Shown here piece by piece: positions 42,160 to 50,707 of a DNA stretch of 64,000 bases (its first letter is position 1; each line of letters opens with the position of its first letter). The translations under genes were made by a program, and so were the position numbers. A model generated the notes under the pieces. It had not been told where the DNA came from. It did not search any database and saw nothing but the letters and a program-made list of their open reading frames with translations. The stretch comes from JAHELQ01 sp964491915 (GTDB taxonomy: Bacteria > Acidobacteriota > Aminicenantia > UBA2199): NCBI GenBank assembly GCA_964491915.1, contig CAZBHS010000002.1, positions 62,001-126,000 on the forward strand, read 5' to 3'.

Positions 42160-43010
42160 AGCGCAAGGTACTCGGTAAGGGAATCGAAGCGATAATCACA
42201 AATAAACCGACTGAAGTGGCGGGAAAAGATATGTTTGAGGTGGATATTGATAATATCTACCCCAATCCGTTTCAGCCCCGCAAGAAATTTAATTCTGAAA
42301 AGATTAAAGAACTAGCTGCTTCGATAAATGAATCCGGTTTAATTCAACCAGTGGTGGCATATAGGCAAGACGGCAAGTATTATTTGATTGTCGGAGAAAG
42401 GAGATGGCGGGCTGCTCAATATCTTAAATGGAAGAAGGTTCAGGTTATTGTAAAAGATCTGGCCCCTGACGATGTTATGATCAGCGCTCTTGTCGAGAAT
42501 ATACAACGGGAAGACCTGAACGCTATTGAAGTGGCGGAAGGAATCGAGTTGATGATTCAGAAAACAGGGCTCAACCAGGAACAAGCTTCTGAAAAGATGG
42601 GTATGAATCGTGCCACTTTAACAAATTACCTTCGTTTGTTAAAACTCCCTGAAGCCATTAAACAAGGAATAATAGCCGGAGATATATCTCAAGGGCATGC
42701 TAGAGCTCTTCTCGGTTTAAGTGAAACTGTGGATATGCTTGATGTCTATTCAAAAATTCTCAAAGAAAAATTATCGGTCCGTCAGACGGAAAAGCTGGTA
42801 AAAAACTATTATAAAGATAGAGATAGGGATGTTTCAAGGCCCGACAAATATGTTGATCCGGATATAAAGAAAGCGGAAGAGAAAGTAACCAGATTTTTAT
42901 CTACCAAAGTGAATTTAGAATATTCGAAGTCCGGGAAGGGCCGGATAGAGATATATTTTAATAAGTTGGAAGAATTCGAGCGTCTATATAATCTGTTCAT
43001 TAAGGAGTAA
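42156..43010 (+). CDS. parB: Chromosome-partitioning protein ParB (Spo0J)
   Basis: A 284-aa CTP-dependent DNA clamp that binds parS. The CTP-binding motif GERRWRA (80-86), the ENIQREDLNAIEVA segment and the helix-turn-helix around residues 135-170 (KMGMNRATLTNYLRLLKLP) are present, followed by a dimerisation C-terminus. The start overlaps the parA stop (ATGA), so the pair is translationally coupled. Two perfect parS sites occur within 1.4 kb. Function is therefore secure. Confidence 0.95.
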   Translation: MKRKVLGKGIEAIITNKPTEVAGKDMFEVDIDNIYPNPFQPRKKFNSEKIKELAASINESGLIQPVVAYRQDGKYYLIVGERRWRAAQYLKWKKVQVIVKDLAPDDVMISALVENIQREDLNAIEVAEGIELMIQKTGLNQEQASEKMGMNRATLTNYLRLLKLPEAIKQGIIAGDISQGHARALLGLSETVDMLDVYSKILKEKLSVRQTEKLVKNYYKDRDRDVSRPDKYVDPDIKKAEEKVTRFLSTKVNLEYSKSGKGRIEIYFNKLEEFERLYNLFIKE

Positions 43011-43013
43011 ATT

Positions 43014-43394
43014 ATGGCCAGGGGCGAAATTGTATCAAAGGTAAGTGGGTTTATTGATAAAGACACAATTGTCGAGGGAGATATTTCATTTAAAGAATCA
43101 TTCAGGATCGACGGCACATTTAAAGGTAGGATTCTCTCTGGAACAAACTTGATTATAGGGGAAACCGCAGATGTGGATGCTGAAATCGAAGTCAGTTATA
43201 TTGCCATCAATGGAAAAATTAATGGCACTGTCAAGGCAACTGAGCGGGCGGAAATATTCGCTCAAGGATGGGTGACAGGTAAACTTGTCGCTCCTAAGTT
43301 GATCATTGAAGAGGGTGGCTTTTTTCAAGGGACGTGTCAGATGGAGTTAAAAGCCCTTGAGTCCGGTAGTGAAGAAGAAAAAGAAATTAGTTGA
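43014..43394 (+). CDS. Bactofilin-family cytoskeletal protein
   Basis: A 126-aa polymer-forming beta-helix protein (bactofilin, DUF583/CcmA). The repeating short-strand pattern FIDKDTIVEGDISFKESFRIDG and DVDAEIEVSYIAINGKINGTVKA (positions about 14-70) is typical, ending in the family's TCQM segment. Bactofilins form non-nucleotide filaments that scaffold envelope synthesis and, in myxobacteria, ParAB. It starts 3 nt after parB, so it is in the same operon, fitting a role with ParB in origin positioning. Confidence 0.85.
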   Translation: MARGEIVSKVSGFIDKDTIVEGDISFKESFRIDGTFKGRILSGTNLIIGETADVDAEIEVSYIAINGKINGTVKATERAEIFAQGWVTGKLVAPKLIIEEGGFFQGTCQMELKALESGSEEEKEIS

Positions 43395-43428
43395 ATTATC
43401 GGAATACAAACATTACTATAAATAAGAT

Positions 43429-44160
43429 ATGAATATCGCTGCTGTTATCCCCGCAAGGTATGAATCCACAAGATTCAGAGGGAAGCCTCTTGTGAAGCTT
43501 GCCGGAATTCCCATGATTGAGAGGGTTTACCGGAGAGTAGAAGAATCAGGAAGGTTTTCACATATTGTTGTCGCTACGGACGACGAAAGGATTGCCGGTG
43601 TTGTCCGCGGTTTTAACGGACACGCGGTTATGACGTCCAATCATCATCGCTCTGGAACCGACAGGATCTGGGAGGTTGTTCTCAACTCAAACTATGATGC
43701 TGTGGTGAATATCCAGGGAGATGAGCCTTTGATATCCGGGAAATTGATTCAAAGCGTTTATGACCGGCTGGCGAGCGGAGAGTGTGACGTTGTAACCGCC
43801 GCTTACTTTAATCGTTCTTTTGAGGATTTTCAATCGCCTCATGTTGTAAAAGTGGTGTTTGACCATACAATGGAAGCATTGTATTTTTCCCGGTCGCCGA
43901 TGCCCTATTTTAACGGTTCAAAAGAGGATTTTCAAGGATTTCATCAGCATATTGGAATCTATGGGTATTTAAGAAGCGCTCTCGATAAATTTGTGAGCTT
44001 CAGCCCATCGTCTCTAGAGGCGGCTGAACGCCTGGAACAATTGAGATTCTTGCAGAATCACATCCAGATTTCTGTAGTTGAGAGTCAATATCGATCTTTT
44101 GGAGTTGACACTCCACAAGATATACAAGTGATTGAGCAATTTATAAAGGAAGGAATATGA
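43429..44160 (+). CDS. kdsB: 3-deoxy-D-manno-octulosonate cytidylyltransferase (CMP-KDO synthetase)
   Basis: A 243-aa enzyme that activates KDO with CTP for lipopolysaccharide inner-core synthesis. Family features: IPARYESTRFRGKPL (6-20), SGTDRIWE, NIQGDEPLI and YFSRSPMPY. It indicates an outer membrane with KDO-containing LPS. It follows the bactofilin by 34 nt, and its stop overlaps the pyrG start (ATGA), so a CTP-using and a CTP-making enzyme are translationally coupled. Confidence 0.94.
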   Translation: MNIAAVIPARYESTRFRGKPLVKLAGIPMIERVYRRVEESGRFSHIVVATDDERIAGVVRGFNGHAVMTSNHHRSGTDRIWEVVLNSNYDAVVNIQGDEPLISGKLIQSVYDRLASGECDVVTAAYFNRSFEDFQSPHVVKVVFDHTMEALYFSRSPMPYFNGSKEDFQGFHQHIGIYGYLRSALDKFVSFSPSSLEAAERLEQLRFLQNHIQISVVESQYRSFGVDTPQDIQVIEQFIKEGI

Positions 44161-45767
44161 GTAAAACGAAGTACATTTTTGTGACTGGCGGCGTTTTATC
44201 TTCATTAGGTAAAGGGGTTGCCGCCGCATCGATAGGAAATATCCTGGAATCCTACGGATATTCGATTTCTATTATCAAATTAGACCCTTATCTCAATGTG
44301 GACCCCGGCACTATGAGTCCATTTCAACATGGAGAAGTTTTTGTCACCGATGACGGAGCCGAGACCGATCTCGATCTCGGTCATTATGAACGGTTTACCC
44401 AGGCGTCAATGTCTCAAAAGAACAATATGACCGCGGGACAAATCTATCACAATGTCATTCAGAAAGAAAGGAGAGGAGATTACCTTGGTAAAACCGTTCA
44501 GGTTATTCCTCATGTAACGGACGAAATTAAATCGGCCATTATGGCGCTTGACGGAGAAGTGGATGTCGTTTTGGTTGAAATCGGCGGAACCGTCGGAGAT
44601 ATTGAAGGCCTTCCTTTTCTAGAGGCTATCAGGCAGGTTGGATTGGACATGGATGATGGCGATGTTTTGTACATTCATCTTACCCTCGTTCCCCACATCG
44701 CAACCGCCGGGGAATTAAAGACAAAACCCACCCAGCATAGCGTCAAAGCGCTGAGGGAGATCGGTATTCAACCGGATATCCTCTTGTGTAGGGCTGAGTA
44801 TGCCATTCCACAATCCATCAAGAAAAAAATCGCTTTATTTACCAATCTTAGAGAGTCTGATATTGTGAGCGCCACCGATGCTGAATCTATCTATGAGATT
44901 CCATTGAGTTTCAAATCGGAAGGCCTCGGCAATACAATTCTCAAAAAATTGAAATTGGAAAAACTGAATGATGATTCCAAAGAGTGGCAGGCCTGGGTCA
45001 ACCGCGCCAAAAATTGCGACAGCGAGGTGGTTATCAGCGTTGTCGGCAAGTATATCCGCCTGAAAGACTCCTATAAAAGTCTATTCGAGTCACTGTATCA
45101 CGCGGGAGTGGCCAATGATGTCAATGTTGTCTTCGACCTGGTGGAATCCGATGATTTGCTCGATTGGAATCTCGAAGAGAAATTCAAGAATTCCCATGGG
45201 ATTCTCGTTCCCGGCGGCTTTGGGTTGCGTGGAATCGAAGGAATGATAAAGTCTGTAGAATTTGCCAGGACCAGTAATGTTCCCTATTTCGGAATTTGCC
45301 TCGGTATGCAGACCGCCAGTATTGAATTTATTCGTAATGTGGCTGGAGTGAAGGATGCTCACTCCGATGAATTCAGTAAATCAACTCCCAATAAAGTTTT
45401 CGTGAAATTAAAGGAATTGGTAAACGTAGAAGAGATGGGTCATAATATGAGGTTGGGCGAGTTCTCCTGTATTTTGAAAAAAGATACCATGGTGTATGAT
45501 ATTTATAGACAAGAGAAGATTTTTGAGCGCCACCGCCACCGTTATGAGTTCAACCCTATGTTTGAGCAAACTCTCACAGACAATGGAATGATTATCAGCG
45601 GTAAGAATCCAGAACGGAACCTCGTTGAAACAATCGAACTTCCCACTCATCCCTGGTTCCTCGGTTGCCAATTCCATCCGGAATTCAAATCAAGACCCCT
45701 CACTCCCCATCCTCTTTTTGTATCCTTTATCGCGGCCGCAAAAAAATTCGAAAAATCTAAAAAATAG
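44157..45767 (+). CDS. pyrG: CTP synthase
   Basis: A 536-aa amidotransferase making CTP from UTP, ATP and glutamine. The synthase domain has the N-terminal TGGVLSSLGKGVAAASIG and DPYLNVDPGTMSPFQHGEVFVTDDGAE (by position about 35-65). The glutaminase domain has the Cys nucleophile in FGICLGMQ (C381) and the His-Glu pair in QFHPEF. Length matches the family. Its product CTP feeds KdsB (coupled upstream) and is the cofactor of ParB, encoded two genes further upstream. Confidence 0.96.
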   Translation: MSKTKYIFVTGGVLSSLGKGVAAASIGNILESYGYSISIIKLDPYLNVDPGTMSPFQHGEVFVTDDGAETDLDLGHYERFTQASMSQKNNMTAGQIYHNVIQKERRGDYLGKTVQVIPHVTDEIKSAIMALDGEVDVVLVEIGGTVGDIEGLPFLEAIRQVGLDMDDGDVLYIHLTLVPHIATAGELKTKPTQHSVKALREIGIQPDILLCRAEYAIPQSIKKKIALFTNLRESDIVSATDAESIYEIPLSFKSEGLGNTILKKLKLEKLNDDSKEWQAWVNRAKNCDSEVVISVVGKYIRLKDSYKSLFESLYHAGVANDVNVVFDLVESDDLLDWNLEEKFKNSHGILVPGGFGLRGIEGMIKSVEFARTSNVPYFGICLGMQTASIEFIRNVAGVKDAHSDEFSKSTPNKVFVKLKELVNVEEMGHNMRLGEFSCILKKDTMVYDIYRQEKIFERHRHRYEFNPMFEQTLTDNGMIISGKNPERNLVETIELPTHPWFLGCQFHPEFKSRPLTPHPLFVSFIAAAKKFEKSKK

Positions 45768-45781
45768 TTTTTTAACAAATA

Positions 45782-45806
45782 AAGGGCGATCCATACGATC
45801 GCCCTT
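45782..45806 (+). terminator. Hairpin downstream of pyrG, probable terminator
   Basis: Perfect 9-bp stem AAGGGCGAT / ATCGCCCTT (45782-45790, 45798-45806) with a 7-nt loop, starting 14 nt after the pyrG stop. The nearest T-run (T7) begins about 14 nt beyond the stem, so termination is likely but not of the ideal form. Confidence 0.5.
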
Positions 45807-45885
45807 ACCCTCCACAATTTTTTTCCTGTAAATTATTTACCTTGTGTGCTACACTGTATCAAAAGGAAACGAAGAGGAGGAAGCG

Positions 45886-48800
45886 ATGACTTCATCACTA
45901 TTCCCGGTTGTTTTATCGTCATTTATTAACGACTTCCCCAAAAAATTCTGGAACGGCGACGGGTCGCTATCTTTCAGCGGCGGCGAATTGACGGATATTA
46001 TCGAGAGCTCACCGGATATCACTCTGAAAGAGCTAAAGCGGCAGCGGCAGTCGAGCCGACAATCAATGCTTTTGGACTCCGGAATCTCCATTAATCTAGA
46101 TCATCAAAACCTGTTGAGTGTCGGCGCTCCATCCGGGGCGGGGGAGGGGCAGATAGCCATGAACCTGACGTTATCCGGAGGTTTGGGTGTTCGGGCGATG
46201 GTTGTTCTCGATGAATCGCTGCTGGATTTGCTTCCTCAAGAACAATATCCAGGCTTGAAGGATTTGCTCGAGAATTACATTATCTCCAATCCGGACGAAT
46301 CATTGGTGTTGCTATTGATTCCCGGCAAAGCCAATGCCGCCCTAAATGGGAGTCATATGTTCAGCCCCGCGGTTTCCGCCGGATTCCAATTGAAAGGCGG
46401 CGGAGACATTGAATATTATTATTGTTGCCCCATAAAAAATGATGAGGCTCTGCTGCCCTCTCTTAAAACGTTATTCGGAACCGCCCGGTTGCCGCAGACA
46501 GCCGGCCTCGCTGTTCCGCTTCAGAAGAATGAAATCCTCTACACCGCCTATAGCGGCTTCCTCCATCTAGGCGGGGATGTCAGCTTCGGGTATTCCTTCA
46601 ACGGCTCGAAAGAGTATTCCCTCGGAGAGCTTAATCTAACAAGTAAACTACTTGTCCAGGCGGCAATCAAACTCCAGTTCCGCTGCCAACTGACCGGCGC
46701 TTTCAAGCTGATTGCGACCGCTGGTCGCAGTCAGGGATGGAGGCGGGTGGTGGTTGAAAAAGATCATAGCTCCACCTTCGATTTCGCGCTCGGCGTCACG
46801 GTGGATGCCAATCTGTCCACTGATGAGACGATGCAAGGAGGCCTCAGCCTGATTGAGGGGATAATCGGCGCCAGGCCGGCGCAAGTTTTGAATAGCATCC
46901 TCTTGTACGCGGAAAAAACCCCCGAAGAATGGAAGCGATATCTCGACGGCTGTCTCAAGGCTGTGGTTGCCGAATACACCGGCAAAGCGTTCGATTTAAT
47001 CCCTCAAAAAGAGTTGGAAGAAGTTCTAGATGTCGCTAAAAAAATCCAGGAGCAAATCGATTCACTGGACGATGATATCATCGGAATTTACGAAAAATTT
47101 CTCAATAAAATCGATTTCAATGAACATCTCACTGAATTAAAGAATATCGTCGATGAGGTCGATCCGCAAAATCAGGAGGAAAAACTCCTGCAATATATCA
47201 AAACTCCGGAGTTGAGAGAGCTGGTGGAAAAATTGGCCGGGGTTACAGTGGGCAAATTGTTGACCCACCTGGAGTCCAGGGTTCAATTTTTGAAGGACCG
47301 GCTCAACCAACTGGATCAACTGGTCAACGGCCAAATGAAGGACGAAATCCGAAAATATGTCGATGCAGTCCTCGATAAGTTGAATCTCACAAAAATTTCC
47401 GCTGAATTGGCAAAATACGATACTCCGGAAAAACTCAAAGAGCAGGCGACTCTGGCTGCGCAAGGAGTGGTTGAGCGTCTCACCGGAAAAGCCTTCGATA
47501 AAATATTCTCCGACCCGACAGTCGATGAAATTATCGCCGGCGTCAATCGGTTTGCAACGCAATTCGAACAGACTCTCGCCAGGGTAGGGGATTTGATCAA
47601 AAATGCGACCAACCAAAAGGGGCGGGTCGATCTCAGTCTCGAATACCAAAAGGCCAAAAAGGGCGAGCGGTTGCTCGATGTGGAAATCCTGGTGGGAACC
47701 TCCCAGGAACCCGACGAGGAAGGAATCGATCTCTACCATCGAGCCACGTGCGGGAATTTCGCAGCAGTACTTCAAAATAAGGATATCGATCACATCCGCA
47801 TCAACTCCGCTGTTTTTTCGGATTCAATCCTGGAAAAACGGTCCCTCGACATCCACATCTTCGGCTGGGATTACAGCGAAGTCTCGTCGGTCCTCACCCA
47901 TATCGACCGCACCATCCAGGTGGGAGACACCGGTCTAATCACTGTATACAAAATGGGTGTGGAAGTGGACAAGAAAAAAAGCTCCCGCAAGCGTTCCACC
48001 CAGTTGAACTACATGCTCCAGGTGGCAGGCGCTCTCGATGGAGCGTTCGCTTCGGATAAAGCGTTTCGCAAGCACGCGGTAGCGGCGTCGGAAAGTATGA
48101 AAAATCTAGACAATAATTTTGATTTTGAGATCGACGACAATGTGACCTCTCTCGAAGAGATAGATACCTATCTGCAAATCGGCATCGACACGAGCCTCCT
48201 GTCGGCGGAAAAGAAGGAGAATCTCGAGCAATCTCTTCAGCAGGTGAAAATCGCCGGCGCAAACGGGGAAAATATCGGCAAGGTCAGCGTAAAGTATACC
48301 TTCTCGTTCGACGGCGACGCCCTGGCCAAAGCCCTAAAAACCGATTTCTCGAAGAAACTCGACATCCCATCCATCACTACCAATAAAGACGCCCTCCAGA
48401 ACATCTACGTAGACCGCCTGAAAATGTGCTACCGCCCCAGCAAAGAAAAAAGCATAAACAGAAATTTCTCCGACCACAGGATCTATCAACTCTATGAGGC
48501 GGGAATTTACCGGGAATTCCGTGAATACACCAATTTTTACTATTTTCAATGGAGTGGAGACAAAGGTATTCCAATCAAGAGCTCCTCTGGAACCAAAAGA
48601 ATTCCCGCCACCTATTTTGAAGTGAATTGGTGCCGGACGTTATACTTAAATAATGTTTACTTCTCAGAGTTTCTCGATTCCCTGAAAAAAGTGTTTGAAA
48701 AAGAAGAGTCTATAGAGATAAAAGATCTCGAGAAAGAGCTCAAAAAATTCGCAAACAAATTAAGCGAGCTTGGCGCCGGCGACAACCGGCTAGTCGCCCT

Positions 48801-48936
48801 TCCATTCATGATTCTCGACGAGATGGTCCGCCTCGCGGTAGGAGCCGACAGTCCCCAACGAAAAGCTCTTCTGGAGATCACCCTCTACGATCCCAAATCG
48901 AAAAAAGAACTCATCTACATCTCCATCTCATCCTGA
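45886..48936 (+). CDS. Large (1016-aa) protein of unknown function
   Basis: No known family is recognised. The frame is intact, with a strong GAGGAGG site 5-6 nt before ATG 45886 and normal codon use. There is no signal peptide or transmembrane helix. Residues about 80-320 are Gly/Ser and beta-rich (SGGLGVRAMVV, GFQLKGGGDIEYYY, GGDVSFGYSFNGS). Residues about 330-600 are helical and charged, with a repeated motif VV-x3-TGKAFD-x-I at about 361-371 and 529-539, suggesting duplicated modules. The C-terminal third mixes strands and helices and ends LYDPKSKKELIYISISS. It stands alone, 118 nt after pyrG and its hairpin. A structural or effector role is possible but unsupported. Confidence 0.75.
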   Translation: MTSSLFPVVLSSFINDFPKKFWNGDGSLSFSGGELTDIIESSPDITLKELKRQRQSSRQSMLLDSGISINLDHQNLLSVGAPSGAGEGQIAMNLTLSGGLGVRAMVVLDESLLDLLPQEQYPGLKDLLENYIISNPDESLVLLLIPGKANAALNGSHMFSPAVSAGFQLKGGGDIEYYYCCPIKNDEALLPSLKTLFGTARLPQTAGLAVPLQKNEILYTAYSGFLHLGGDVSFGYSFNGSKEYSLGELNLTSKLLVQAAIKLQFRCQLTGAFKLIATAGRSQGWRRVVVEKDHSSTFDFALGVTVDANLSTDETMQGGLSLIEGIIGARPAQVLNSILLYAEKTPEEWKRYLDGCLKAVVAEYTGKAFDLIPQKELEEVLDVAKKIQEQIDSLDDDIIGIYEKFLNKIDFNEHLTELKNIVDEVDPQNQEEKLLQYIKTPELRELVEKLAGVTVGKLLTHLESRVQFLKDRLNQLDQLVNGQMKDEIRKYVDAVLDKLNLTKISAELAKYDTPEKLKEQATLAAQGVVERLTGKAFDKIFSDPTVDEIIAGVNRFATQFEQTLARVGDLIKNATNQKGRVDLSLEYQKAKKGERLLDVEILVGTSQEPDEEGIDLYHRATCGNFAAVLQNKDIDHIRINSAVFSDSILEKRSLDIHIFGWDYSEVSSVLTHIDRTIQVGDTGLITVYKMGVEVDKKKSSRKRSTQLNYMLQVAGALDGAFASDKAFRKHAVAASESMKNLDNNFDFEIDDNVTSLEEIDTYLQIGIDTSLLSAEKKENLEQSLQQVKIAGANGENIGKVSVKYTFSFDGDALAKALKTDFSKKLDIPSITTNKDALQNIYVDRLKMCYRPSKEKSINRNFSDHRIYQLYEAGIYREFREYTNFYYFQWSGDKGIPIKSSSGTKRIPATYFEVNWCRTLYLNNVYFSEFLDSLKKVFEKEESIEIKDLEKELKKFANKLSELGAGDNRLVALPFMILDEMVRLAVGADSPQRKALLEITLYDPKSKKELIYISISS

Positions 48937-49497
48937 GATTCTAAAAAGAACCGGGACTCGATGATTGCACTCCGGGATGCGGCGGTGTATACTATCCGGG
49001 TCGATTGTATGTATAATTACTACAATGTTTAACAGGAGCGAATCCAACAAATCCTGGAGCCGAATCTCGATTGGGTACTGGATTTTGAGAAATTCCACAG
49101 GGATATCACGACCATCCCGCACAAGGAGTCCTTCCTTCCGTACAGGGAGTCCCGCCTCCCGGACAAGGGGTCCTTCCTCCCGGACAGGGAGTCCCGCCTC
49201 CCGGACAAGGAGTCCCGCCTCCCGGACAAGGGGGCCCTCCTCCCGGACAAGGAGTCCCGCCTCCCGTACAGGGAGTCCCTCCTCCCGGACAGGGAGTCCC
49301 TCCTTCCGTACAGGGAGTCCTTCCTCCAGGAACCATTCAGTGAAGACAAGGATATTGGGGACCCGGTGGACCCGGTTTTACTCCTATATGATTCCATGAT
49401 ACACTTCTTTTAAGTCAAACGAAAATTTTGACATAAAAATGAATTAGAGGGGAAGATGTCAGTCGTTAGGCGCTTACAAAAAAGGAGGAATAACCAG
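48937..49497. other. Intergenic region with minisatellite, no convincing gene
   Basis: A 561-nt stretch. The left 180 nt and the right 110 nt show no recognisable gene, promoter or RNA. The middle is a 210-bp, ten-unit tandem repeat. ORFs of up to 144 codons exist across the repeat on both strands, but they are a consequence of a 21-bp (three-frame open) repeat. Base composition of the repeat is far more GC-rich than its surroundings. Confidence 0.6.
49118..49327. repeat. Ten-unit 21-bp tandem repeat (minisatellite)
   Basis: Ten contiguous 21-bp units with consensus close to CGGACAAGGAGTCCCGCCTC plus a final C. Variants differ at about seven positions. In the minus-strand frame 49106-49336 (76 codons, ATG start, no clear ribosome site) the unit reads GGGTPCP and most unit differences are synonymous (GGC/GGA, CCT/CCC, ACT/ACC), which would fit a once- or now-translated Gly-Pro-Cys repeat peptide. 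Translation is not established. Confidence 0.85.
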
Positions 49498-50484
49498 ATG
49501 AAAAAGATCTCTATTTTTGGCGCGGGACGTATGTCAAAACCGTTGGTTGATTATTTTATCGACACATGCGGCTATGAGGTGTTTATCTTGAACCGCACTG
49601 TATCCAAAGGGGAAGCCTTTATCGATGGTAGATCTCTGGGGCATGCGGTTCGCTGGGAAGTAGGAGAAGTACCGGGAATCGATCATTTCGGCACCCAACT
49701 CCTACTGGATGAAATCCGCCGGGAGGGCGCCCGAATCGAAGTGGACGGTTCCAAATTGTTCGAAAATTTCTGGCTGGAAGATATTCCGGGATTGGGGGTC
49801 TTTGAAACCTATCCCAATAAGGATTGTAAAAAATACCTGGAACCGTTCGGTCTGGACGAAAACGTCACCTTTTATCGCGGCCTGTTACGGTACAGCGGCT
49901 ATTGCAATACCATGAAAAACATCAAGGAACTGGGATTCTTCAACTCCACGGAAACCAGGCAATATGCGGGCAAAACTTACCGCCAATTGATGGCTTCATT
50001 GATCGGCGCCGCTTCCACCGGCAACCTGGAAAAAAATGTGGCTGAATATCTAAATGTGTTTGAAAATGCCGATATTATCCATCGATTGAAATGGTTGGGT
50101 TTACTGGATGACCGGCTCGTCGATATCCAAGAGGGCAGCCTCCTGGACGTTCTCTTAGACAGGATGCTGAAAAAGATGAAATATAAAACCGGGGAAATGG
50201 ATATGATCATCGTCCATATCGAAGCTACGGTCGAATTCCCCGATGGAAGGAAAGAAAAACGAACCGCCACGATGAAGGTCGAAGGCGACGCCCTGGAAAA
50301 TTCCGCCATGTCCAGGGCTGTGGCGCTTCCGGCCGCCATTGCCGCCAAACTCATCCTCAATGGGAACATCACCGGCACAGGCTGCAAAATGCCGCCCACC
50401 CTGCCGCAACTCTACAAACCATTGCTTGATGAACTGGTAACCTTCGGCTACGCCTTTAAACGCGGGACAGTCAAACTCAACTGA
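49498..50484 (+). pseudogene. Saccharopine dehydrogenase-like protein with two internal in-frame deletions
   Basis: A 328-aa product. The N-terminus (ISIFGAGRMSKPLVDYF) and the C-terminal catalytic domain (LFENFW, GVFETYPNKD, LLRYSGYCNTMKNI) are clearly of the saccharopine reductase/lysine dehydrogenase family, about 440 aa long. Compared with remembered family sequences, two parts are missing in frame: about 60-70 aa after HAVR, removing half of the Rossmann fold and the CIRHKKH region before the GIDH motif, and about 45-50 aa between RREGARI and EVDGSKLF, removing the GGLPAPE and YKFSWSPRG blocks. The enzyme is unlikely to be active. ATG 49498 has AGGAGG 9 nt upstream. It is either a decayed gene or an assembly collapse. 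Confidence 0.65.
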
Positions 50485-50707
50485 AGAGGAAGATCTAAGG
50501 GAGAGGCAGCAATTCATCGCAGAAGAATTCGTCGTCGAGGAGAAGATGATGATAGTCTGCGCTGCGAAGGAACCATCGCTCTCTTCCCGCCCGAACGAAG
50601 CTCGCATCGAGATTGGAGAAGAGGGGGAATTGAAATTAAATAGAGTAATTATTTGACTATGGTTTCCGGGGTGTGGTATATAGAGACCTAAATGGAAGAG
50701 GATTATA

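Noticed and set aside
49118..49327. CRISPR-like array
   Set aside because: The repeats are directly contiguous with no unique spacers, and no cas genes are near; it is a minisatellite.
48965..49399. 144-aa plus-strand ORF and 122-aa minus-strand ORF across the tandem repeat
   Set aside because: A 21-bp repeat is open in several frames at once; Arg/Ser-rich low-complexity products and no ribosome sites indicate shadows.
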